From assembly GCA_025362495.1 (NCBI GenBank), contig JANYGI010000139.1:1-64000 (forward strand): a DNA stretch of 64,000 bases, written 5' to 3'. Every line of letters begins with the position of its first letter. Positions within the stretch are counted from its first letter, which is position 1. This document shows positions 17,463 to 26,166 of the stretch, in pieces. Source of the DNA: Byssovorax sp. Its GTDB lineage: Bacteria; Myxococcota_A; Polyangia; Polyangiales; Polyangiaceae. The translations under genes were made by a program, and so were the position numbers. Under the pieces are notes generated by a model. That model saw only the letters and a list, made by a program, of their open reading frames with translations, had not been told where the DNA came from and ran no database searches.

Positions 17463-19133
17463 TCAGCGCTCGAGGGCGAAGCCGTTGACGCTCGGATCGC
17501 GGTAGCGCGCGTAGTCGATCGGGAACGGTGAGACACGGCTCATCCCGTCGCGGTGGCGGATCGTCAGCGCCATCGGCGTCACCTCGCGGTAGTTGCTCGC
17601 CTCGGGGAGATCGTCGTTGGTCGCGCCGCCGGCCGAGAAGAGGCTGAGCAGCGTGGCCTCGGGATCGCTGTACACGGTGCGGAAGCCCTCGATCACCCGC
17701 TCGTGGCCGCGGATCATCGTCGAGCAGCCGAGGCGCGCCATGAAGCGCTTGAACTGCGATCGGCCGAAGGGAAAGCGGGTGTTGGCGCGCTGGAGCTCGA
17801 TCGGCACGTGGTCGGCGTCGCTGGGATCGCTCCACGTCATCTGCTGGCGGAGCTCGGGATCGTTGAGGCCGGCGAGCGTGTCGAGGCGGGCTGCGCCGGT
17901 GTCCTCGCGCGGGATGCCGGCGTGAACGAAGAGCGTGCGATCGAAGACCAGCATGCTCGGCAAGAGCTCGAAGAGGCGCAGGTGCGCGTCGAGGAGCGCG
18001 CGCGGGGCGATCGCCGAGATGGAGTGGATGGCCTCGGCGGGGCGCACCGGGGACTCGATCCGATCGCCGAGGATCATGTAGTGCTCGTGGTTGCCGCGGA
18101 GCACGAAGACGTGGGCGGGCGCCGCGAGGAAGAGGCGGAGCGCCGTGCGGAGGATGCCGTCGTAGCTCCGGTGGCCGCGATCGATGTAGTCGCCGAGGAG
18201 CACCAGCATCGGGAACGGAGCGCGCTCGGGCGCGGCGCGGTACGCCTCGACCCTGGCGAAGAATTCGCCCTGCATCACCGCGGATTTGAGGCACGAGTAG
18301 CACCCGTGCAGATCACCGAGGACGAGCAGCTCGTACTCTCGTCCAGGCTGCGGCGGCGCGACGTACACGTGCCCATCGAGGAAGGGCGCCTGCCCCGCGA
18401 ACGCGGCGAACGTGGCCCCGCTCGCGAGGCGGCCTTGCCCGCGCGCGCGTTGCTCCCAGAGGCGCGCCTCGACCTGACGGATCACCTCGATGTCGGCCGC
18501 GGCCTGGTGCGCGAAGACCGCTGGATCGGTGGAGTATCGGTGCTCCGAGCCTTGAAAGAAAGGGTGATCGAGCGACTTTGCCGGGCGGGCGCGCGGCTCG
18601 TCGAGGATCATCGCCGAGCCGCGGCGCGAGTACGGGCTGGGCGGCGCCGCGGTCACGGGATCGTCGCGGAAGAGGGCGACGAGCTCGTCGCGGAAGCGCT
18701 GCTCGTTCGGGTGGACGTGGCCGTCGGCGCGGATCAGGCCGTCGACCATCTGCAGCAGCGCCGCGCGGTTGTTCGCGCCGAGGCGCTGCAAGAGCTCGTA
18801 GCAGCGGAGCTTGAGCAGCGAGCTCGCGAACTGGCCGGCGCGCTCGCCCGCGGCGACGCTCTCGGTGACGGCCGAGCGCACCTCGTGATCGATGCTGGTG
18901 ATCGCGTGGTAGAAGTGCGCGCGCCACTGCGGCACGACGTTGCTGCGCGTGAGGTGATCGGCGCCGAACGACTCGTCGGCGCGCCGCGCGATCAGCTGGT
19001 CGGCGACGTCGCGGATGAAGCTTTGCTCGGCCGCGTCGAACTTGCCGTCGGCGTGGGCGAAGGCGACCAGGACGAAGAGGATCGCCCGCATCTCGAGCTC
19101 GGCGATGCGCGCGTCGGCGCTGAACGACACCAT
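17463..19133 (-). CDS. TerB-like domain fused to a calcineurin-type phosphatase
   Basis: The 556-residue soluble protein joins two modules. The N-terminal 180 residues look like a TerB/DjlA-type helical domain in two halves (F-A-H-A-D-G-K-F-D-A-A-E and I-R-A-D-G-H-V-H-P-N-E), whose acidic loops may bind metal. From about residue 270 comes a PPP-type metallophosphatase: L-G-D-L-H-G-C-Y, then L-L-G-D-Y-I-D-R-G, then L-R-G-N-H-E, then a late F-V-H-A-G-I-P. All metal-binding residues of the first blocks are present, so it should be an active Ser/Thr or bis-nucleotide phosphatase; the substrate is unknown. It converges with the lipoprotein gene ending at 17446. Confidence 0.85.
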   Translation of the reverse strand: MVSFSADARIAELEMRAILFVLVAFAHADGKFDAAEQSFIRDVADQLIARRADESFGADHLTRSNVVPQWRAHFYHAITSIDHEVRSAVTESVAAGERAGQFASSLLKLRCYELLQRLGANNRAALLQMVDGLIRADGHVHPNEQRFRDELVALFRDDPVTAAPPSPYSRRGSAMILDEPRARPAKSLDHPFFQGSEHRYSTDPAVFAHQAAADIEVIRQVEARLWEQRARGQGRLASGATFAAFAGQAPFLDGHVYVAPPQPGREYELLVLGDLHGCYSCLKSAVMQGEFFARVEAYRAAPERAPFPMLVLLGDYIDRGHRSYDGILRTALRLFLAAPAHVFVLRGNHEHYMILGDRIESPVRPAEAIHSISAIAPRALLDAHLRLFELLPSMLVFDRTLFVHAGIPREDTGAARLDTLAGLNDPELRQQMTWSDPSDADHVPIELQRANTRFPFGRSQFKRFMARLGCSTMIRGHERVIEGFRTVYSDPEATLLSLFSAGGATNDDLPEASNYREVTPMALTIRHRDGMSRVSPFPIDYARYRDPSVNGFALER

Positions 19134-19251
19134 GATCGCCCGCGAGCTTATCCGTTTTCACCGCGGCGTCGCGGACGGCGCTGGCCATTGCGTGACGATT
19201 CGAGCGCACGCCGCGCTTGCCGCGCGGAGGCATCGAGGCTTTGATTCGAGG

Positions 19252-20559
19252 ATGAAGCGTCTCGTCCCCGGTCTGGCCGCGTCCGTGATCTCTCTCGTCG
19301 CCTTCGGGTGCGGCGGCTCCGATTCCCCCGCGCAGAGCACCGGGACGAGCGCCGGTAGCACGAGCGGCAGCGCGAGCACCGGCGGCGAAGGCGGGAGCGG
19401 CGGCGCCGGCGGCGCCAGCACCGGCAGCACCGGCGGGAGCGACTTCGCCGTCGGCCCGCACGCGCCGGCGCCCCAGGTGGTGAACCTCGGCGGCCCGGTG
19501 CTCAAGACGCCGAAGATCATCGCCATCACGTACAACGAGGATGCCAATCAGGCCGAGCTCGACAAGTTCACGACGGAGCTCGCCGCGTCGAGCTACTGGG
19601 CGGCGACCACGAGCGAGTACGGCGTCGGTCCGCTGACGGTCGGCGCGCCGATCCACCTCGCGACGGCGGCCCCCAAGACGACGACCGATGCCGACTTCCT
19701 CGCGCAGATCAACGCCAACCTCTCGGGCCCGAACCCGGCCTGGGGCGCGGCGGATCCCAACGTGGTTTACACCTTCGTGCTGCCCGAGGGCTCGACCATC
19801 GACAGCGGCGGCGTGTGCTGCTCGGGCTACGATGCCTATCACGACGAGACCAAGGTCGGGGCGACCAAGGTGGCTTATGCCATCGTCTGCACGTGCCCTG
19901 GCTTCGACGGCCCGGGGATTTCAACGCTCGGCTCGCTCACCACGGCCCTGAGCCACGAGATCGTCGAGGCCGTCACCGATCCTTACGTGCAGACCAAAGC
20001 GGCCTTCGGCGCCACGGCCGACGCCGACGTCGCGTGGTCGCAGGTCACCGAGGGCGAGCTCGCGGACATGTGCGAGTTCGACGCCGATCAGTACCTCCAG
20101 CCGGCCGACATGCACTATCAAGTGCAGCGCTCCTGGTCGAACGCCGCCGCCGCCGCCGGCAAGGACCCTTGTGTGCCCCCGTCGATCCCGGCCGACGTGT
20201 ACTTCAACAGCTCTCCCGTGATGACGGATACGGTGAACGCCACCTGGTACAACGGCGCCGTCAAGGCCACTGGCGTGAAGATCGCCGTCGGCGCGACGAA
20301 GACGGTCGACGTGCAGCTCTGGAGCACGGGCGCGACGCCGGGGCCCTGGGACGTGGCCGCGGTCGATTACGGCGACGCGTACAACGGCAAGGCCAACCTG
20401 CAGCTCACGTTCGACAAGACCTCTGGCAACAACGGTGACGTCCTCCACCTGACGATCAAGGTGCTCCAGGCCGACCCCAACTTCGCGTCGGAGCCGTTCT
20501 GGATCGAGTCGACCCTGGGCAACGCGTCGAACATCTGGATGGGTGTCGTCGGCCAGTAG
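19252..20559 (+). CDS. Secreted lipoprotein with HExxE motif, EXORDIUM-like
   Basis: The 435-residue product has a signal with lipobox A-F-G-C (C20) and a Ser/Gly/Thr linker to about residue 65. The core contains strands T-P-K-I-I-A-I-T-Y and Y-A-I-V-C-T-C-P, then T-A-L-S-H-E-I-V-E-A-V-T-D-P. This H-E-x-x-E-A-x-T-D/N-P signature occurs in secreted bacterial proteins and resembles the A-H-E-I-A-E-L-A-T-N-P of plant EXORDIUM proteins. A zinc-dependent activity is conceivable but not shown. The last 130 residues look like a beta-sandwich. The ATG at 19252 is fixed by the signal peptide. It is divergent from the TerB-phosphatase gene. Confidence 0.65.
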   Translation: MKRLVPGLAASVISLVAFGCGGSDSPAQSTGTSAGSTSGSASTGGEGGSGGAGGASTGSTGGSDFAVGPHAPAPQVVNLGGPVLKTPKIIAITYNEDANQAELDKFTTELAASSYWAATTSEYGVGPLTVGAPIHLATAAPKTTTDADFLAQINANLSGPNPAWGAADPNVVYTFVLPEGSTIDSGGVCCSGYDAYHDETKVGATKVAYAIVCTCPGFDGPGISTLGSLTTALSHEIVEAVTDPYVQTKAAFGATADADVAWSQVTEGELADMCEFDADQYLQPADMHYQVQRSWSNAAAAAGKDPCVPPSIPADVYFNSSPVMTDTVNATWYNGAVKATGVKIAVGATKTVDVQLWSTGATPGPWDVAAVDYGDAYNGKANLQLTFDKTSGNNGDVLHLTIKVLQADPNFASEPFWIESTLGNASNIWMGVVGQ

Positions 20560-20571
20560 CGTCGTTGCCAG

Positions 20572-20607
20572 TGGCTCGTCCGCTGCCGGTCACGGCGGGA
20601 CGAGCCA
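20572..20607. terminator. Bidirectional hairpin between convergent genes
   Basis: TGGCTCGTCC (20572-20581) pairs perfectly with GGACGAGCCA (20598-20607). An inner GCCG/CGGC pair closes on a four-base loop. It lies just after the rightward lipoprotein gene and contains the stop codon of the leftward phosphatase gene, so it can serve both transcripts. Confidence 0.7.
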
Positions 20608-21258
20608 GATCTCTTCCCAGTACCCCTCGTCGCCGTCGCGCCGCAGCAAGAGCGCCGACGCGTTGGGGGGATTGGGCTCCTTCTCGAACCACGCCGGGTT
20701 GAGGTTGAGCCATGCCATCCGGAACGCGCGCTGCGTGACCCCGTGGAGGAAGATGACGTGGTGCTCGAAGCGCGAGCGGTGGACCTTGCCGATGAAGACG
20801 GCGAGGCGCTGCGCGACGTCGGCGCGGCTCTCGCCGTTGGGGCAGCGGAAGTAGAAGCGCCCCGCGAGATCGCTCATGCGGCGGCGCTTCTCCCAGTGCG
20901 CGGGATCGCGCGCTTCCATCTCCTCGTCGGTGAGGCCGTCCCAGTCGCCGAACTCCTGCTCGCGAAGCAGGAACGACTCGCGGCGATGCACGCCGGCCGC
21001 GCGCTCGCCGAAGGCTTCGTGGAGCACGATCTCCTGGGTCTGGGCGCAGCGCAGGTACGTCGAGCTCCACGCGCAGACCGTCGCGGGATCGAGATCGAGC
21101 GTGGCGATCTTCGCGCCGGCGGCCATCGCGCCGGGATCCGCCTCGGGATCAATCAGCGGGATGACGTGGTCGGGCGTGAGGCGGTAAACGGTGGGATCGG
21201 CGTTCGCGGTCGATCGCGCGTGGCGCACGAGGACGATGGATCGGACGGAGACGTTCAT
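20590..21258 (-). CDS. Histidine phosphatase superfamily protein
   Basis: The 222-residue cytoplasmic enzyme belongs to the phosphoglycerate-mutase-like family, which removes phosphate through a phosphohistidine intermediate. The catalytic block is V-L-V-R-H-A-R-S-T-A-N at residues 8-18, where the common form is R-H-G. The second histidine lies in I-F-L-H-G-V-T. The insert between them has E-Q-E-F-G-D-W-D-G, typical of broad-specificity members. The substrate cannot be told. The ATG at 21258 is chosen because conserved sequence begins directly after it, although the frame is open further upstream. Confidence 0.85.
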   Translation of the reverse strand: MNVSVRSIVLVRHARSTANADPTVYRLTPDHVIPLIDPEADPGAMAAGAKIATLDLDPATVCAWSSTYLRCAQTQEIVLHEAFGERAAGVHRRESFLLREQEFGDWDGLTDEEMEARDPAHWEKRRRMSDLAGRFYFRCPNGESRADVAQRLAVFIGKVHRSRFEHHVIFLHGVTQRAFRMAWLNLNPAWFEKEPNPPNASALLLRRDGDEGYWEEIWLVPP

Positions 21259-21314
21259 CGCTCGCGGGAGAGTACCTCTTGACGCGGGCAGTCTCGTGCG
21301 GGAAACGCCGAGGC

Positions 21315-22448
21315 ATGGTGGAGAGTCGATCAAGGTGGTTCGCGGCCTCGCTCGTCGCCGCCGGGATCTGGTCTCTCCCGGGCTGCTCCGGCGGCGAACC
21401 CGGAGCGACCGCGAGCGAGGCGTCGTCGTCGTCGTCGTCGCTCGGCGCGGGCACGGGCGGCGCTGGCACGAGCGGGTCGGTCTCCGCGAGCGCCTCGGGC
21501 ACCGGCGGCTCCGGCGTCGACGTGGCCCCGCCGAAGCCCCCTGGATTGACGACGTGGATGACGGGCAACGCCGCCGACGCGCCCGTCGTCCCCGCGGGAC
21601 CGGGGCTGATCCTCATGGGCGGCGGCACCGACGTCGACGCGGCGTTCACGTGGTGGAAACCCTACGTCAACGGCGGCGACGTCGTCGTGCTCCGCGCCTC
21701 GGGCGCCGATGGATACAACGATTATCTCTACACGCAGATCGGCGGCGCTGACTCGGTCGAGACGCTCCTCGTGACGTCGCCCGAGCTCGCGAACAGCGCC
21801 TACGTCAGCTTCGCGATAACGCACGCGGAGGGCGTGTTCCTCGCGGGCGGCGATCAGGCGAGCTACCTCGCCGCGTGGAAGGGCACGGGCGTCGAGACCG
21901 CGCTGATGAAGGCCTGGGCGCGCGGCGCGGTGGTCGGCGGCACGAGCGCCGGCTGCGATGTGCTCGGCGCGTTCATCTTCGGCGCGCTCCACGGTTCGGT
22001 GCTCTCCACCGAAGCGCTCGCGGATCCCTACAACCAGTACATGACGATGGACCGCGATTTCCTGGCGCTGCCGCCGCTCGCGGGCTTCATCCTGGATACC
22101 CATTTCGCGCAGCGCGATCGAATGGGCAGGCTCGTCGGTTTCCTCGGCCGCGTCCTCACGGACGGGTGGTCGAAGCAGGCCCACGGCCTCGGGATCGACG
22201 AAGCGACGGCGATCGTGGTGGACTCGAAAGGGCAAGGGACGGTGCTGGGCAGCGGCTCGGCGTACCTCGTCGACGCGACGTCGGCGCCGACGACGTGCTC
22301 CGCGGGCAAGCCGCTCGAGTACGCGAACCTCACCGTGCACAAACTCGGCGCGGGCGCGACGATCACGCTGCCGCTGGGCGCGACGCCGGTGATCGGCTCG
22401 ACGCTGACCGCCTCGGGCGGCGCGCTCACTCCGGCGAACCCGTATTAG
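21315..22448 (+). CDS. Secreted cyanophycinase-like serine peptidase (S51)
   Basis: This is probably an extracellular relative of cyanophycinase, which degrades the Arg-Asp storage polymer cyanophycin. The signal ends in L-P-G-C (C24) and a Ser/Gly linker follows. The class-I-glutaminase-like fold is marked by L-I-L-M-G-G-G-T-D, A-G-G-D-Q-A-S-Y, the nucleophile elbow G-G-T-S-A-G-C, and the D-T-H-F-A-Q-R-D-R block that supplies binding and catalytic residues in this family. The product from this start has 377 residues, close to secreted cyanophycinases. An in-frame ATG at 21279 gives a longer, less typical signal. Other peptide substrates are possible. Confidence 0.8.
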   Translation: MVESRSRWFAASLVAAGIWSLPGCSGGEPGATASEASSSSSSLGAGTGGAGTSGSVSASASGTGGSGVDVAPPKPPGLTTWMTGNAADAPVVPAGPGLILMGGGTDVDAAFTWWKPYVNGGDVVVLRASGADGYNDYLYTQIGGADSVETLLVTSPELANSAYVSFAITHAEGVFLAGGDQASYLAAWKGTGVETALMKAWARGAVVGGTSAGCDVLGAFIFGALHGSVLSTEALADPYNQYMTMDRDFLALPPLAGFILDTHFAQRDRMGRLVGFLGRVLTDGWSKQAHGLGIDEATAIVVDSKGQGTVLGSGSAYLVDATSAPTTCSAGKPLEYANLTVHKLGAGATITLPLGATPVIGSTLTASGGALTPANPY

Positions 22449-22527
22449 ATCACCGTGGGCCTTTCCTTGCGCGCCGAGGAAAGCGACAATCCGAGGCATC
22501 GGCCTCCGTCGAGGTCAGGGAGAGCCA

Positions 22528-22908
22528 ATGCGGATCCTCTTGTGCGAAGATCAAGACGCCATCCGGCACATGATCCAGACGCTGGTCGGCGCCAGCGGTC
22601 ACGAGGTCGTGGGGGTGGCGCTCGGCGCCCAGGCGGTGGAGCTCGCCCTCGCAGATCACTTCGACATCCTGCTGCTCGATCTGATGCTCCCCGGTGCGCT
22701 CGACGGGTTCGCCGTGTGCGAGCGGATCCGCGCCGAGAAGGCCACCCACGATCTTCCGGTCTTCGTGATCTCCGCGATGGATGATCCCGAGTCGCGCCGC
22801 CGCGTGCTCGCCGCGGGGGCCACGGCCTTCTACGCCAAGCCGTTTCGCCCGCTCGAGCTGCTCGCGGACATCAACTCGCTCGGCCGCGCGAAGGCGGCCA
22901 AGCGGTAG
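22528..22908 (+). CDS. Single-domain response regulator
   Basis: The 126-residue protein is a receiver domain alone. Acidic residues are at C-E-D, D51 in L-L-L-D-L-M-L-P is the phospho-acceptor, S in V-I-S-A-M is the switch residue, and K in A-K-P-F completes the active site. There is no output domain, so it should relay phosphate or act by protein contact. Orphan kinases elsewhere in the genome, such as the hybrid kinase at 3.3 kb, are possible partners, but no link is visible here. A G-rich ribosome site (GGGAG) precedes the ATG. Confidence 0.88.
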   Translation: MRILLCEDQDAIRHMIQTLVGASGHEVVGVALGAQAVELALADHFDILLLDLMLPGALDGFAVCERIRAEKATHDLPVFVISAMDDPESRRRVLAAGATAFYAKPFRPLELLADINSLGRAKAAKR

Positions 22909-22966
22909 GAGCGTTCCCCCCGGGTTCGCTCTGGACACGGCGAGGCAACGGGGACATGGAGGGCCG

Positions 22967-24079
22967 ATGAACGCGCTCCTCCGTGCCGCGGGCCTCTCGA
23001 TCGCGGCCCTCGGCCTCATCTTCACCGGTTGCAAGGACGACAAGACCACCGCGGCCGACGACGCCGGCGCGGACGACGCCGGGCGAAAGCCGGTGCTCGA
23101 CGGCAAGCTCGGCGCGGCGGTCGCGGCGGCCGAGTCGAGCACGCGGCAACCCTCGGCAGCAGGCGCGCCCGGCGATGGGCCGCCCGAGGCCGGCTTCTTC
23201 CCGCCCGGTGGCGCGGACAAGGCGCAGGCGCCCGGCGCGCCCGCCAAGGTCGAGGTCCTGGGCGAGGGCGCCGAGCCGCGCGTCTTCCTGATGACGGCGC
23301 CGCCGAGCGAGCAGCAGGTGCGCGTCCTCGCGGGCTACAGTCAGGGCCCGCAGCAGCAGCTCCCGGCATTCGATTTCAACCTCGCGATCAAGGCCGACGT
23401 GCCCAGGAGCAAGGATGATCTCGGCAAGCCGGTACCGATCGTCGCGAAGGTCGTGTCGGTGCAGATCCCCGGCGCGGGCGGCAAGCTCCCGAAGGAGATG
23501 ACCGACGGCCTCGAGAAGCTGAAGGGCGCCGAGATCCGCTACAAGCTCACGTCCGACGGGTCGATGCTCGACGTGACGACGACGCTGCCGAAGGACAAGG
23601 CTCCGAGCCCCGAGATCGCCCCGCTGCTCGATCTGGCGATGCGCGGCCTGCTCGAGGCCGTGACGCTGGTGAACGTGCCGCTGCCGAAGAAGCCGGTCGG
23701 CGTCGGCGGGTACTGGATCGCGACCGATCGCGGGACGTCGTTCGGCATCGACGTGGTGCGCTACCGCGTCTTCAAGGTGCAGAAGATCGACAAGGATCAG
23801 GCGACGCTGACGGTCGACACGCGGCAGTACGCGGTGAGCGAGCAGATCGATCTCGGAGCGATCGCGCAGAACCAGAAGATCGTCGCCGAGCGCTTCGAGT
23901 CGCAGGGGAAGGGCTCGATCAGCTGGTTCGCGAACCAGGTCGTGCCGACGACGAGCGAGGTGTCGCAGCGGACGACGGCGGCAATCGGCGGCGGGCCGAA
24001 GGGGCAGCCGAAGGGCGGAATTCAAGTCGAGCTCCGCGCGAAGACGGGCGAGGTCGACAAGTCCGACAAGAAGAAGTAG
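22967..24079 (+). CDS. Lipoprotein of unknown function
   Basis: The 370-residue product has a signal with lipobox F-T-G-C (C22), a charged Asp/Ala-rich linker and a mature domain rich in beta strands and lysine. Its pattern (E-I-R-Y-K-L-T-S-D-G, then G-V-G-G-Y-W-I-A-T, then long amphipathic strands) recalls lipoproteins of the DUF6263 kind that form lipid-binding beta structures. This is only a resemblance. The end is Lys-rich. The ATG at 22967 follows a GGAGGG site. It lies 58 bases after the response regulator gene and may share its transcript. Confidence 0.6.
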   Translation: MNALLRAAGLSIAALGLIFTGCKDDKTTAADDAGADDAGRKPVLDGKLGAAVAAAESSTRQPSAAGAPGDGPPEAGFFPPGGADKAQAPGAPAKVEVLGEGAEPRVFLMTAPPSEQQVRVLAGYSQGPQQQLPAFDFNLAIKADVPRSKDDLGKPVPIVAKVVSVQIPGAGGKLPKEMTDGLEKLKGAEIRYKLTSDGSMLDVTTTLPKDKAPSPEIAPLLDLAMRGLLEAVTLVNVPLPKKPVGVGGYWIATDRGTSFGIDVVRYRVFKVQKIDKDQATLTVDTRQYAVSEQIDLGAIAQNQKIVAERFESQGKGSISWFANQVVPTTSEVSQRTTAAIGGGPKGQPKGGIQVELRAKTGEVDKSDKKK

Positions 24080-24160
24080 CGCGTCCGCGTCCGTTGGCGA
24101 CGCTCATGCATGGCGATCCTCGGGGAGGCGCGGCGACCTGGACGGCGCCGCGGAGACGCC

Positions 24161-24607
24161 ATGGACGACGAGAATTCCCGCAATTTCGAGGCTCAGCTCG
24201 ATGCGGAGGCGCTCACGTCGGGGCAGCGTCGTCGGCTCGGGATTTTCCAGGTTGTCGAGAACCGCGTATCGGAGCGGATCGAGGCGTTCTGCGAAGAGAC
24301 TGGTGCCGAGGTGGTCGACGTGGCCGTGCTGATCATCGCCCCCGCGGCCAACGCCGTGTTCTTCGGCTCGGCGACCGAGCCGGGGACTGCCGTGATCCTG
24401 GGCGATCGCCGGAGGCTCCACGCGTTCCTGGGTGAGGTGCTGCCGAGGGCGCCGGATGTGCTCTTCGATCCGTATGCGGATTTGCTGGAGCCCGCCCCGC
24501 TGCGGTGTGTGCGCGTCCTGATCATCGATGACGAGTCGTTGACCGTGGTGAGCTATGGCAGCTTCATCACGGTCGAGCTCGATCCAGCGGCGATGGCGAT
24601 GGCGTGA
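24161..24607 (+). CDS. Hypothetical cytoplasmic protein
   Basis: The 148-residue acidic protein shows no family I recognise. It has a helical first third (S-G-Q-R-R-R-L-G-I-F) and alternating strands and helices later, among them V-D-V-A-V-L-I-I-A-P-A-A-N and V-R-V-L-I-I-D-D-E-S. This could be a small alpha/beta fold. An in-frame ATG at 24110 exists, but the residues between are Arg/Gly-rich and unlike the rest. The gene converges with the frameshifted gene on the other strand, 33 bases away. Confidence 0.55.
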   Translation: MDDENSRNFEAQLDAEALTSGQRRRLGIFQVVENRVSERIEAFCEETGAEVVDVAVLIIAPAANAVFFGSATEPGTAVILGDRRRLHAFLGEVLPRAPDVLFDPYADLLEPAPLRCVRVLIIDDESLTVVSYGSFITVELDPAAMAMA

Positions 24608-24640
24608 GCGCCGCGCGCACCCGGCGACCTCGGCCGGCCG

Positions 24641-26159
24641 TCACGGGGGAGGCAGGTTGAGGTTGTCGAAGCTGGAGCTCCCCGGGCTCGCCTGGGCGCT
24701 CCAGCCGCCGCTCTCGAGGTACACGTCGAGCATGTCGATGGCCATCGGGATCGGGGTCAGCTCGGCCTGGGGCTGCCAGGCTTTGCCGTCAGGCGAGGTG
24801 TCCCAGTAAACGGTGTTCGCGCTATCGCGGATCCGCCACCAGCGGTGGGTCGCGGGCACGTAAAGCACGCTCGCGAGCTCCAGCCAGGCGCCGGCCGTCT
24901 TGATGCTGGGTGACAGTCAGGGCCCCGCCGGCCTCGGCCAGCATGCCGGGCTTGTCTTCCCAGCCCCGCCCCCACGCGAGCGACTTTGCGCCATCGTTGA
25001 AATCGTCGGTGAAGGTGCTGATGGGGCAATACTTCTCCTTCGGCAGCCCGCCGCCGTTGAGCCGGTCGAAGTGGGCCGCTCCCGGGTTCACCTCGCCGCC
25101 GTCGGTGCCCGCGCCGAACCAGACCCACATGAGGCTCATCGGGAACAGCGTCGCCGAGGCGATCTGGGCCCTGATCGTCCAGGCGGCGCCGTCACTCGAG
25201 GTCTCCCAGAAGGTGGTCTGTCCATCCTCGCGCAAGCGCCAGTGGCGGTGGGCGACGGGGTCGAAGACGATCGACGTCAGGTTGGTCGTCATGCCCGCGA
25301 GCTGGTAACCGAAGCGGATCTGACCCTTCTGCTGGACGATCTGGAGGTAGTTCTTGTCGTAGCCGGTGCCGAACCAGCTCTGGGCGCTCGTCAGGGGGTT
25401 GGTCGCCGTGGCCCGCTCGATCGATAACGAGTCTCCGCGGAGGTCGTAGGCACGATGAGAGTCGAGCTCGCCCCAGCTGCCGCTGGGGCTGCTGCTCGGC
25501 AGGGTGATCACCGCCTCGCCGCCGGCCTCGGCGACCGTGTTGCCATTGGAGTTCAGGGTCCACAGGTCGCCCGGATCGCCGCCGGGAAAGTCGTCGGCGA
25601 GCACGCTGGTCCCGGTCTCGCCCGCGCCGATGGTGACCTCGCGTCGCACCGGCGTGTCGCCCGCGTGGGTGGCCTCGATCGTCAGCTTTCCTGGCTGCAC
25701 GGCGACGGGGACGCCGAGGCGCTCGGGGCCGAGGGGCGCGCCGTCGAGCGTGACCGTGGCGCCGACGCCGGGATCGGCCAGCGCGACCACGAGCTTGCCG
25801 ACGCGGCGCTCGAGCACCGCCATCTCGGCGGCGGCCGAGTCGCGCGTGCGCACGTACTTCGGATCGGTCTCGGCGCGCGTGGTCGCCTCGCGCGTGGTGG
25901 TGGCCATCTCTTCGTAGGCCTCGGCCGTCTTGCCGAGCGCGACGAGGCAACGCGCGACCATGAGGCGCGCGTCGGGGCTCTTCGAGGACGCGAACGCCGC
26001 GCGGAAATGCGGCAGCGCGTCGGCCTGGCGCCCGCCGTCGAAGAGCTTTTGCCCGGCGTCGAACTCGGCCTTGGCGTCGGCCTGCTGCGCGAACGCCGGC
26101 CCCGCGAGGAAGAGGATCGCCAGCGCGGTCGCGCTCATGCCCTTGCGCCGCAGCGTCAT
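24641..26159 (-). pseudogene. Frameshifted envelope protein: TPR/PEGA-like N-part plus two repeat domains
   Basis: The leftward frame from 26159 encodes a signal peptide, a TPR-like helical stretch (A-K-A-E-F-D-A-G-Q-K-L-F-D-G-G-R), a PEGA-like strand pair (G-A-T-V-T-L-D-G-A-P-L-G) and a beta-jelly-roll domain ending near F-D-R-L-N. A second jelly-roll copy begins but is thrown out of frame between about 24895 and 24908. The intact continuation (A-G-A-W-L-E-L, then H-R-W-W-R-I-R-D-S) runs in the next frame to a stop at 24641. The two copies share H-R/x-W-R-I/L-R and S-P/S-D-G-x-A-W. A single base would restore a product of about 505 residues. It lies 7 bases after the Ser/Thr kinase gene. Either natural decay or a sequence error explains the shift. 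Confidence 0.75.
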
Positions 26160-26166
26160 CGCCAGC

